Assembly: GCA_044224605.1 (NCBI GenBank)
Contig: JBGAKC010000028.1
Coordinates: 1 to 64,000, forward strand
DNA from: UBA7672 sp044224605
Lineage (GTDB): Bacteria > Pseudomonadota > Alphaproteobacteria > Caulobacterales > Hyphomonadaceae
Direction: 5' to 3'
Length of the DNA stretch: 64,000 nucleotides
A program made the translations under genes and the position numbers. Positions 32,239 to 40,137 of this stretch are shown here, piece after piece (the stretch's first letter is position 1; every line of letters starts with the position of its first letter). Below the pieces are notes generated by a model. That model saw nothing but the letters and a program-made list of their open reading frames with translations, did not search any database and had not been told where the DNA came from.

Positions 32239-33171
32239 ATGAACGTGATGAATGTGGTGCGGATCGCCAAGGTGATCGCGCTTCTCGCCTTTGTGCTGCC
32301 GTGGGTGGCGATTTCGTGCAGCGTGCCGGGCCAGGGATCGGTTGATCTCGCGACCGCTTCGGGCATCGAGCTCATCCAGGGCAAGATGACCGCCAATCCG
32401 GACGCATCGAAGCAGATGGCGCGGGGCATGGGCCTCCCGCCAGGCGCCTCAGCCGGCGATACGGGCGTGGAAACCAACGGAGCTCCGCCCGAGCTTGGCC
32501 TCAACTTCTTCGGCATCGCCACGGCCGCGGTCATCGTCATCGGCCTCCTGCTCAGCTTCGCCGGCAAGGGTGCATCTGCCGCCCGCAACGTACTGATCAC
32601 CAGCCTCGTGGGCGCGGCGCTCGCCTTCGGCACGGTCTGGTGGTGGAAGGACCAGATCAAGAAGGAAGGCATGAAGGATGAGCAGTCCAGCGCCAGCGCC
32701 AGCTCTCCCTTCGGCGACACGTCCGGCAATCCCTTCGGCGGAAGCGGCATGAACGCGATGTACGCCTTGCCCACGACCATGCATAAAGGCAGGAACGCTT
32801 CGTCATCGGGATTCTGCGCGGTTAGCGCCTCATCGTCGCTGCGGGCGCTGCCGGCCTCGGCATGGCAGCCGGTGCGGCAGGAGCGACGACGAAGCCCGAA
32901 GGCGCGCCGCCGAACGCGTAGGATCAGGAGAGCCTGGTTCGGTTACTCTGGTTCGGTTACCTGGTTCAGTTACTTGCCACGTGGGCGGCAGCCCACTGGC
33001 CGAGGCGCTGGATCGCGTTGCGCGCCTGTCCGAGCATCGGATAGCGCGCCTGGAAGACGTGGAACATCTCCGGCCAGATCTCGAGCGAGACAGGCACGCC
33101 CGCCGCGCCCAGCCGCTCGGCCAGCGACGTTGAATCCGACATCAGGATTTCAGCTTCGCCTGTCTGGATGA
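32239..33171 (+). CDS. hypothetical membrane protein with probable frameshifted 3' end
   Basis: The first 170 or so residues look real: an AGGGGGAC ribosome site, MNVMNVVRIAKVIALLAFVLPWVAISC (span), a Met/Gly/Pro-rich extracytoplasmic part, two more spans (LGLNFFGIATAAVIVIGLLLSF and NVLITSLVGAALAFGTVWWW), then a Ser/Gly-rich tail. From about 32,790 the translation becomes Arg/Pro/Ser-rich noise antisense to the esterase gene. In another frame a sensible end, AAGAAGLGMAAGAAGATTKP...NA, stops at 32919-32921. The gene has probably lost frame, so only the first part should be trusted. Confidence 0.55.
   Translation: MNVMNVVRIAKVIALLAFVLPWVAISCSVPGQGSVDLATASGIELIQGKMTANPDASKQMARGMGLPPGASAGDTGVETNGAPPELGLNFFGIATAAVIVIGLLLSFAGKGASAARNVLITSLVGAALAFGTVWWWKDQIKKEGMKDEQSSASASSPFGDTSGNPFGGSGMNAMYALPTTMHKGRNASSSGFCAVSASSSLRALPASAWQPVRQERRRSPKARRRTRRIRRAWFGYSGSVTWFSYLPRGRQPTGRGAGSRCAPVRASDSAPGRRGTSPARSRARQARPPRPAARPATLNPTSGFQLRLSG
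32934..32973. repeat. three copies of a 13-bp repeat
   Basis: CTGGTTCGGTTAC at 32934-32946 and 32948-32960, and CTGGTTCAGTTAC at 32961-32973. The third copy differs by one base and contains the stop of the esterase gene on the minus strand. Confidence 0.85.
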
Positions 33172-33876
33172 AGGTCGGCGGCAGGCCGCGCAGGTCAGCC
33201 TTGAGGATCGAGAGCTTGCCCTCGCCCAGATACTGCACCGCGCGGGTGTTGAGACCGTTGGTGGTGAGGAAGGGATCGCGCTGCGCCTTCGCCGTATGGC
33301 TCCAGCCCTGATTGGAGAGGTCGACCCAGGGTGAGAGCAGCATCATGCCGGCCGGCATGGCGAGGCCCAGCTCCTTCAGTCGCAGCGCCGTCGCCACGGC
33401 CAGTCCGCCGCCGGCCGAGTCGCCCGCAAGAATGATGCGGTTCGCCTGCACGCCCTCGCCAAGGATCGCCTGGTAGGATCGTACGCAATCCTCGAGCGCC
33501 GCCGGGTGACGATGTTCGGGCGCAAGCCGGTAGTCCGGCACGATGGCCGCAATCTTGGCGCTGGCCGCAACCTGCGAGGCGAGCCCCTTGTGGCTGCGCG
33601 AGGAGCCCATGGTGAAGCCGCCGCCATGCAGCCAGAGAATCACATGATCCCCGCTGCACCCTTTCGGCAGCAATCCGAGTGACGACACGCCGCCCAGGTC
33701 GATCTCCGACATGGTCGACATTTCGGGCATGGGGTCGTTTTCGGCATAGGCGTCGTACGCCTTCCGAAGGGCGTGAAATCGGTTGGATCGACGCCCTGAA
33801 GCCGGCGCGCCAGTGACTCGCGCGCCTGCGCAAGCTCGTTGGTCAACGATCCGGTATGAGCCGAAACGGTGCTCAA
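32966..33876 (-). pseudogene. HSL-family alpha/beta hydrolase (esterase) with 5' frameshift
   Basis: The main frame carries a complete hormone-sensitive-lipase-type core: oxyanion motif HGGGF, nucleophile elbow GDSAGGG, the late Asp (EAEILMSDS) and catalytic His (MFHVF). The natural N-terminus lies in a different frame, starting at TTG 33876 (LSTVSAHTGSLTNELAQARESLARRLQGVDPTDFT). The two join at 33767-33780, where one missing base would restore DFT-A-LRKAYDAYAE. A shorter product could start at ATG 33730 (254 residues) but would lack the cap-forming N-terminal helices. Either a real mutation or a sequence error. Confidence 0.7.
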
Positions 33877-34074
33877 AGCGTCCCTCCGTGCGCCTCAGCC
33901 CCGGCCGAGACAAGCACAAGCGCATGGCAAATGCCATGCCGTCCGCCTGCTGTTAACCGCTGTAGCCACGCTCGCGCAACGGCAATGGGCGCCTTTCGTT
34001 GAAGCGGAACGCCCTACCCCCGGACGGATGCGAAACGAACCCCGGAAACCGCCCACCCGGCCGGCCGGAATGGG

Positions 34075-34953
34075 TCAGAATTCCAGCTCCAGGATCGCCA
34101 CGGCGTCCGGATCTGCGATCAGGCTGATCTCGACAATCCGTCCCCCCTCGAGCACGAAATCGAACACCATCCGCACCGTTCCGCCAGGCGCAATCACCAG
34201 CCCCGGATCTCCCTCCACCAGGGCTGGCCGGGCCATCCTCGCCCGCCCTCTGAACCGCTCGGCGACCTCCGCGCGTCCGTGGATTTCCGGCGCCAGCGCG
34301 GGCGTGTCGCCAATTCGCGCCAGGCTGGCGCCAACCGCTCCGGCATCGGCGCGCAACACCACGTCAGGATCCAGCAACGCCAGCAACGCTGCAAAATCCC
34401 CGCCCTGCGAAGCCGCAAGGAAGGCGTCCACCACCTCCCGCCGCCGTGTGCGGTCAGCCTCCAGCCCGGCCGCTCCGCCCTGCACCCGCCGCCGCGCCCG
34501 GCTCGCCAGTTGGCGCGCCGCTGCCGGTGACCGTCTCACCAGCGGGGCGATATCCTCGAATGGCAAATTGAACATGTCGTGCAGCACGAACGCCACCCTC
34601 TCCGCCGGCGACAGCATGTCGAGCACCACCAGCATCGCCACGCCGATCGAGTCCGCGACCTCCACGGTCCGTCCCACATCGTCCCGGCCTGCGACCTCGT
34701 CCGCGCTGGCGATCGGCTCCTCGCGCCTCGTCTTGCGTGCGCGCAGCATGTCGAGGCAGACGCGAGCCACCACCGTCGTCAGCCACGCCCTGAGGTTCTC
34801 GACCGCGTTCGCATCCGCCCGCGCCAGCCGCAGCCATGTCTCCTGAACGGCATCGTCCGCCTCGCCCTGCGTTCCCAGCATCCGGTAAGCGACCGCGCGC
34901 AAATGCCCGCGATTGGCCTCGAACCGCTCGGCCAGGATCTTTTTTCCGTCCAT
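34075..34953 (-). CDS. ECF sigma factor with SnoaL-like C-terminal domain (ECF41/SigJ type)
   Basis: A 292-residue protein. Region 2 (about 6-80: FEANRGHLRAVAYRMLGTQGEADDAVQETWLRL ... LRAWLTTVVARVCLDMLRAR) and region 4 (about 110-165: LDMLSPAERVAFVLHDMFNLPFEDIAPLVRRSPAAARQLASRARRRV) are clear. The C-terminal 120 residues form a SnoaL/NTF2-like domain (VVDAFLAASQGGDFAALLALLDPDVVLRADAGAV...), typical of ECF41, where it modulates activity instead of an anti-sigma factor. ECF41 genes usually adjoin an oxidoreductase or carboxymuconolactone decarboxylase; here the divergent neighbour is a VOC protein. Confidence 0.9.
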   Translation of the reverse strand: MDGKKILAERFEANRGHLRAVAYRMLGTQGEADDAVQETWLRLARADANAVENLRAWLTTVVARVCLDMLRARKTRREEPIASADEVAGRDDVGRTVEVADSIGVAMLVVLDMLSPAERVAFVLHDMFNLPFEDIAPLVRRSPAAARQLASRARRRVQGGAAGLEADRTRRREVVDAFLAASQGGDFAALLALLDPDVVLRADAGAVGASLARIGDTPALAPEIHGRAEVAERFRGRARMARPALVEGDPGLVIAPGGTVRMVFDFVLEGGRIVEISLIADPDAVAILELEF

Positions 34954-35133
34954 CGGTCACATGCCCTGCAGCCAATCCGTCAACACCATGACGAACGGCG
35001 TCAAGCCGGTGTGACAGGAGACGCCCATGCAGGCCCTGGAGTTCGTACGACCAGCGCCGCACTCGCCGCCCTCGCGCTGATGCACCTTGCCGGAGCTCCA
35101 GGCGCACGGGCGCAAACGACGGAGACCAACCCG

Positions 35134-35541
35134 ATGCAAGTCAGGATCCGCTACATCGTCAACGACGTGCCCGCCGCCGTCGCCTTCTACACGGACAAGC
35201 TGGGCTTCCGCGTCGATGCGCAGTCAGGCCCCTATTTCGCCGCCCTCTCCCGCAGCGGCATCCAGCTCCTGCTCAGCCCTGTGAAGGGCCCCGGCGGCGC
35301 CTCGCAGCCCATGCCGGACGGAGAGCAGCCCGCGCCCGGCGGCTGGAACCGCCTGGTCCTCGACACGCCGACCCTCGAGGCCGACGTCGACCGGCTTCGC
35401 AAGCAAGGCGTCCGCTTCCGCAACGAGATCATCGTCGGCCTCGGCGGCAACCAGATCCTGCTCGATGATCCCTCCGGCAATCTCATCGAACTCTTCCAGC
35501 CCACCGCCGTCTACCGTCCTCCCGAAACCGCCGGCCACTGA
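35134..35541 (+). CDS. VOC (glyoxalase/bleomycin-resistance) family protein
   Basis: A 135-residue protein from ATG 35134 (GGAGA ribosome site): MQVRIRYIVNDVPAAVAFYTDKLGF ... FAALSRSGIQLLLSP ... NRLVLDTPTLEADVDRLRKQGVRFRNEII ... NQILLDDPSGNLIELFQP, two beta-alpha-beta-beta-beta units with the usual C-terminal metal Glu (IELF). The frame extends upstream through AALAALALMHLAGAPGARAQ, which reads like a signal peptide and could start at ATG 35077. A matching N-terminus (MQALEFV from 35027) sits in another frame, so an exported ancestor that lost one base is possible. Divergent from the ECF gene. Confidence 0.75.
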   Translation: MQVRIRYIVNDVPAAVAFYTDKLGFRVDAQSGPYFAALSRSGIQLLLSPVKGPGGASQPMPDGEQPAPGGWNRLVLDTPTLEADVDRLRKQGVRFRNEIIVGLGGNQILLDDPSGNLIELFQPTAVYRPPETAGH

Positions 35542-35545
35542 CGGA

Positions 35546-36199
35546 TCACCCGCCCGCCTTCCGCCCCTTGAAAACCGCCAGCTGCGCCGCGAAGGCGCGT
35601 TGGAAGGCCGGCCGCGCTTCGGCGCGCGCAACATAGGCGGCAAGATTCGGATATTCGCCCAGCAGGCCCAACGGCTTCAGCCGCTGCAGCACATGCACCA
35701 TCATCAGGTCCCCCGCGCTGAAGACGCCATCGAGCCAGTCCGCTCCGCCCAGGTGAGCGGAAAGCTGCCGCAGCCGCACGCGCACGCGCTCCTGCACGAT
35801 CAGCATGCGCTCCTTCGCCCAGGGTTTGTCGCTCTCCAGCAGCTTGGCGTTCTGCAATTCGATGATCGGCGTTTCCACCGTATTCACCGCAGCGAACATC
35901 CAGGTGATCGCGCGCGCCCGCGCATTGGCATCCTTCGGCAGCAATCCGTCATGTTGCTCCGCGATGCGGAGCAGGATCGACCCCGTCTCGAACAGGACAA
36001 GGCCGCCCTCCTCATAGGTGGGGATCTGTCCGAAGGGATTCAGCGCCAGATGCGCCGGCTCCTTCATCGCCTTGAATGACACGAGACGGACGTCATAGGG
36101 CTGCCCCACCTCCTCGAACGCCCAGCGCACGCGCATGTCCCGCGCCAGCCCCTGTCCGCGATCGGGCGAGGCTTCGAATGCCGTAATGGTGGGGGTCAT
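35546..36199 (-). CDS. glutathione S-transferase family protein
   Basis: A 217-residue protein. ATG 36199 is 7 bp from GGGAGA. The N-terminal thioredoxin-like half contains RVRWAFEEVGQPYDVRLVSF and the cis-Pro/Glu-Ser-like turn LNPFGQIPTYEEGGLVLFETGSILLRIAEQ. The C-terminal helical half contains FSAGDLMMVHVLQRL (the N-capping S.aD motif) and PNLAAYVARAEARPAFQRAF. It is a standard GST; substrate unknown. Convergent with the VOC gene (4-bp gap). Confidence 0.9.
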   Translation of the reverse strand: MTPTITAFEASPDRGQGLARDMRVRWAFEEVGQPYDVRLVSFKAMKEPAHLALNPFGQIPTYEEGGLVLFETGSILLRIAEQHDGLLPKDANARARAITWMFAAVNTVETPIIELQNAKLLESDKPWAKERMLIVQERVRVRLRQLSAHLGGADWLDGVFSAGDLMMVHVLQRLKPLGLLGEYPNLAAYVARAEARPAFQRAFAAQLAVFKGRKAGG

Positions 36200-36399
36200 G
36201 ATCATTTCTCCCATGCTCTGCGCTAAGGACGAACCAGATGAACCGTTCCCGACATCATTCACGCAGGAAGTCAGGATCGCGAAGCGCGCGACGGACCAGA
36301 CTCGATTGTCATTTTCCGTCAAAAGGGCTTTTCTGCTGGCGTTCGCAGGGCGAACCGGCGAAGCGTCGTATCTGACCTCATCTCGATGAGGGGGGCATA

Positions 36400-37521
36400 G
36401 TGGATCGCAGGGACATCTTCATCGGCTATCGTCGCGACGACACCGGCGACACCGTCGGCCGCATCTACGACAAGCTGTGCGAGACGTTCGGCAAGGACCA
36501 CGTCTTCAAGGACGTCGACAAGACGCCGGTGGGCAAGAATTTCGGCGAGCATATTCTGGGCGTCCTCCCGAGCTGCCGCGTGTTCCTGGCGGTCATCGGA
36601 AAGCAGTGGCTCGATATGCGCACGCCCGAAGGCGCCCGGCGCATCGACGATCCGCAGGACTGGGTGCGCATCGAACTTGAGACCGCGCTGAAAACGCCGG
36701 GCCTTCAGGTCGTGCCCGTGCTCGTCAACGACGCCGTCATCCCCGCCGAGAAGGACCTGCCGGAGCCGTTGCGCGCTCTCAGCCTCCTCAACGCCGCGAA
36801 GGTCCGCCGCGACCCTGACTTCCACATCGACATGCAGCGTCTGATCACCGCGATCGGCGGCGGCGCTCCAGCGAGGAAAGAAGGCTTCCAGATCACGCCG
36901 CTCCAGGGCCTGATCGCCGCCGGGGTCATCGTCGCCGCCCTGATCGGCCTGAACGCCCTTCAACCGAAAATCTCCGCCACGCCGGGCTTCACGATGCCCA
37001 ACATCCCCACCGCCGATCCTGCCGCGGCGCAAGTGGTGGGCAACGCAACCTGGCCGCCCGATGACATCGCCGGCATGGCGCGGCGGGCCATCGACTATGT
37101 GCACAACAAGTGGCGGCCGGACGCCGTGCTGATGTCGCTCAACCTGAAGGCCACGGATGCAGGCGGCGTCGACGGCCGCTTCACTTTCTACTCCGCCGAC
37201 CAGGAGCAGCAGGTGACGCTGATGAGCGGCATGCTGACATCACCCTACCCGCACGAGGACGACCTGAGCCGCGCGATCTCGGGCAACTTCCTGGATCTGC
37301 CGCAGGCGATCAACGCGGCGCGCGCGGCCGGCCTGCACGGCAAGAATGTCGACGAAGCCACGCTCGAATGGACCCGAGGAGAAGCGTGCGGCACAGGCAA
37401 TTTCGCGATCGACAACGCGATCCTGCCGAAATGCCCACCCGGCCCGCGTTTCGAAGGCCTGCAGTGGGAAATCCACTCCGCGCTGGGAGATCGGAAATAC
37501 GTTCCGGCAACGGGTGGCTGA
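36400..37521 (+). CDS. TIR domain - transmembrane - extracytoplasmic domain protein
   Basis: A 373-residue protein from GTG 36400 (GGGGGG ribosome site). Residues 3-145 form a TIR domain: DIFIGYRRDDTGDTVGRIYDKL, HVFKDVD, CRVFLAVIGKQW, and W88-x3-E92 in DWVRIELETAL, the position of the NAD-hydrolase Glu in bacterial TIRs. A membrane span follows (about 167-187), preceded by Lys/Arg, so the TIR part should be cytoplasmic and residues 190-373 outside. The outer domain (AMARRAIDYVHNKW, FTFYSADQEQQVTLM, GLQWEIHSALGDRKYVPATG) is not recognised. Transmembrane signalling to a TIR enzyme is an inference. Confidence 0.75.
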   Translation: MDRRDIFIGYRRDDTGDTVGRIYDKLCETFGKDHVFKDVDKTPVGKNFGEHILGVLPSCRVFLAVIGKQWLDMRTPEGARRIDDPQDWVRIELETALKTPGLQVVPVLVNDAVIPAEKDLPEPLRALSLLNAAKVRRDPDFHIDMQRLITAIGGGAPARKEGFQITPLQGLIAAGVIVAALIGLNALQPKISATPGFTMPNIPTADPAAAQVVGNATWPPDDIAGMARRAIDYVHNKWRPDAVLMSLNLKATDAGGVDGRFTFYSADQEQQVTLMSGMLTSPYPHEDDLSRAISGNFLDLPQAINAARAAGLHGKNVDEATLEWTRGEACGTGNFAIDNAILPKCPPGPRFEGLQWEIHSALGDRKYVPATGG

Positions 37522-37538
37522 CGTCTGCGCCGCCTGCC

Positions 37539-38954
37539 CTACATCTGCATCGTCCAGCCTTCGACGCCCATCGCGGCCTGACGGACCGCTTCGGTGAGCG
37601 TCGGGTGGGCATGGCAGGTGCGGGCGATGTCTTCCGACGCCGCGCCGAATTCCATGGCGACGCAGATCTCGGCAATCATTTCGCCAACGCCGACGCCCAT
37701 CAGGTGCGCGCCAAGAATGCGGTCGGTCGCCGCGTCCGCGAGGATCTTCACGAAGCCGTCCGTCTCATGGTTCGTCTTGGCGCGCGAGTTGGCGGAGAAC
37801 GGAAACTTGCCGACCTTGTAGGCGACGCCTTCGGCTTTCAGCTCCTCCTCGGTCTTGCCGACCCAGGCGATCTCCGGCTTGGTGTACACGACGCCCGGAA
37901 TGATGCCGTAGTCGACATGGCCCGCCTTGCCCGCGATGATTTCAGCGCAGGCGGCGCCTTCGTCTTCCGCCTTGTGCGCCAGCATCGGTCCCGTGGTCAC
38001 GTCGCCGATCACCCACACGCCGGGAGCCGTCGTCTGGTAGTGCTCGTTGGCGATCACGCCGCGGCGGTCGGGCGTGATGCCAACCGTCTCGAGGCCGAGG
38101 CCCTGCGTGTACGGGCGGCGGCCGATGGCCAGCAGCACGATGTCCGCATCCAGCGTTTCCGAGTCGCCACCGGCGGCCGGTTGCATGGAGAGCTTCAGTT
38201 TGGACTTCAGCTTCTCGACGCCAGTCACCTTCATGCCGAGTTTGAACTCGATGCCCTGCTTGGCGAAGATGCGTTGCGCCTGTTTGGCGATCTCGCCGTC
38301 CGCGCCCGGCAGGATGCGGTCGAGATATTCGACGACGGTCACTTCCGCGCCGAGGCGGCGCCAAACCGAGCCAAGTTCGAGGCCGATGATGCCGGCGCCG
38401 ATGACGATCATCTTCTTCGGGACGGCCTTGAGCGACAGTGCGCCCGTCGAGGACACCACGCGCTCCTCGTCGATCTCGACGCCCGGCAGCGGCATCGGCT
38501 CGGAACCCGTCGCGATCACGATGTTCTTGGCCTCAAGGACAGTCTCGCCCTTCTCGCCTGCCACGACCACGCGGCCCGACCCGTCGATGCGGCCCACGCC
38601 GTAATAAACCGTCACCTTGTTCTTCTTCATGATGAAGGCGACGCCATTGGTGAGGCCGTTCACCGCATCGGCCTTCTGCTTCAGCATGTTGTCGAGGTTG
38701 AGCTTGAGGCCCGTGACCTCAATGCCGAGCGCGGCGAAATCCTTGCCTGCCGCCTCGTAGAGTTCGGAGGCGTGCAGCAGCGCCTTGGAGGGGATGCAGC
38801 CCACATTGAGGCAGGCGCCGCCCAGCTTGTCACGCTTCTCGATGAGAGCGACCTTGAGGCCCAGCTGGCTGCAGCGCGTGGCGCAGTTGTAGCCGCCGGG
38901 TCCGGCGCCGATGATGACGACGTCAAAGCGCAGGTTTTCTGGGCTCTCGCTCAT
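37539..38954 (-). CDS. lpd: dihydrolipoyl dehydrogenase
   Basis: A 471-residue flavoprotein that reoxidises the lipoyl group of the 2-oxoglutarate (and pyruvate) dehydrogenase complex with NAD. FAD-binding GAGPGG is at 16-21, the redox disulfide Cys48/Cys53 in GGACLNVGCIPSKALL, the NAD domain near 180-290, and the interface with the catalytic His-Glu in CHAHPTLTEA. ATG 38954 is preferred over the TTG two codons upstream. Last gene of the suc cluster, after two small membrane-protein genes. Confidence 0.95.
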   Translation of the reverse strand: MSESPENLRFDVVIIGAGPGGYNCATRCSQLGLKVALIEKRDKLGGACLNVGCIPSKALLHASELYEAAGKDFAALGIEVTGLKLNLDNMLKQKADAVNGLTNGVAFIMKKNKVTVYYGVGRIDGSGRVVVAGEKGETVLEAKNIVIATGSEPMPLPGVEIDEERVVSSTGALSLKAVPKKMIVIGAGIIGLELGSVWRRLGAEVTVVEYLDRILPGADGEIAKQAQRIFAKQGIEFKLGMKVTGVEKLKSKLKLSMQPAAGGDSETLDADIVLLAIGRRPYTQGLGLETVGITPDRRGVIANEHYQTTAPGVWVIGDVTTGPMLAHKAEDEGAACAEIIAGKAGHVDYGIIPGVVYTKPEIAWVGKTEEELKAEGVAYKVGKFPFSANSRAKTNHETDGFVKILADAATDRILGAHLMGVGVGEMIAEICVAMEFGAASEDIARTCHAHPTLTEAVRQAAMGVEGWTMQM

Positions 38955-39074
38955 GGGCAAATCTCGCGTTCGTTCGCTTTTGGCGGGAGCTATACGCGCT
39001 CAGGCCAAGGGGTCAACAAACGGAATATGGGATCGCCGATGCCGCGTTTTTGTGCGGAAAACTGAGGGCTGCCT

Positions 39075-39440
39075 TCAGTTCCTGCCCATTATCGCAGTCA
39101 GGCCTGCAAGCACCAGGATGGCGGCGCCCACGGCCAGCTCATTTTCCCATGGACGCGTGAAATCGATCGTCTGTTTCAGCGAGACCGCAAAGCCCGCCGC
39201 AGCGACGCCGCCCAGCATGGCAAGCGCCGCTCCGCCTGGTCCGCCGAAGAACACGATCAGCCCGCCCATCAGGCCAAGCGCGCCGCCGATGGCCGGCACG
39301 ATGAAGCCGGTCTGGCTCAGCTGGTGAACCGCACGGTCGGATAGCAGATAGCCGATGCCGCCGAGATAGTTGTCGGCGGTCTCATAGAGCAGCCATCCCG
39401 ACGAGGCTATGAGAAGAAGCGCAACGATGCGTCTCAGCAC
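39075..39440 (-). CDS. small membrane protein in suc-lpd cluster
   Basis: A 121-residue protein from GTG 39440, which follows AGGAGGG at ideal distance; the longer open frame upstream is out of character. Four hydrophobic segments (about 3-17, 43-65, 68-88 and 103-118) suggest a four-span membrane protein. No family recognised. Same strand as odhB and lpd. Confidence 0.6.
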   Translation of the reverse strand: MLRRIVALLLIASSGWLLYETADNYLGGIGYLLSDRAVHQLSQTGFIVPAIGGALGLMGGLIVFFGGPGGAALAMLGGVAAAGFAVSLKQTIDFTRPWENELAVGAAILVLAGLTAIMGRN

Positions 39441-39550
39441 GGCCTGTCCCTCCTCTTCCTGTCCCCACGCGAAATTGCGCCCCGGCTTTTGTGACAGGCA
39501 ATGGTTGCAACTGTGGAAAGGCAAAGGTTGCCGGCGCAGTAACCGCAAAA

Positions 39551-40111
39551 CTAGCGCAGGACCCCGCGGAAGGCCGCCATCCAGACGACGCAGCCGATCG
39601 TCAATGAGACCCATCCGGCATTGATCGTGGCCGCGCTCGGCCGCGCATGGGCCGCCGCTTCGGCCGTGGGCGCGCGCCGCGCCGTCGCCTCGCGCCAGAT
39701 GAAATATACGCCCTGCCCCAGCACCAGCAGAGCCACGAAGCCGGACGCCAGCGGATGAAGCATCATCATCGCGAGCCCGGTAATGGCGAGCACCACCGCC
39801 TGCCCCGCGATCCATCCGCGCCGGGCCGCATCGTCGCGATCCATCCAGCGATCGGCCGCGACCTCCGCTTCCGATTTCACCCGGCGTTGCACGGGCGCGT
39901 CGATGTCTCCGTAGGTGTCTTCAGGCGGCGTCTCCGGGCCGGGCTCCGCCTTAAAATCTCGTGCGGCGCGCTCGAGCTGCGACGTCATCTTGTCGAGCGC
40001 CATCTCCATCCGGATCTGCCGGAACAGCATGAAGCTGCCGAAGACCCAGAACAGTCCGGCGAGGCGGATGAGCCATCCAAGAACCCCGTCCCAGATGGCC
40101 TCGCCCATCAT
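39551..40111 (-). CDS. membrane protein between odhB and lpd
   Basis: A 186-residue protein. The first span is about 10-30 (GWLIRLAGLFWVFGSFMLF), then a charged cytoplasmic stretch (about 35-95) rich in Glu/Arg, then three spans (about 100-118, 120-138 and 165-183). It begins 26 bp after the odhB stop and is probably co-transcribed with it. Family not recognised. Unrelated membrane proteins in this spot are common in Caulobacterales. Confidence 0.6.
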   Translation of the reverse strand: MMGEAIWDGVLGWLIRLAGLFWVFGSFMLFRQIRMEMALDKMTSQLERAARDFKAEPGPETPPEDTYGDIDAPVQRRVKSEAEVAADRWMDRDDAARRGWIAGQAVVLAITGLAMMMLHPLASGFVALLVLGQGVYFIWREATARRAPTAEAAAHARPSAATINAGWVSLTIGCVVWMAAFRGVLR

Positions 40112-40137
40112 GCCGATAACAGCGCCGCAGCAGGTTT

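Noticed and set aside
37110..39065. 651-codon plus-strand frame
   Set aside because: Overlaps the TIR gene in another frame and then runs antisense to lpd; no independent protein signature.
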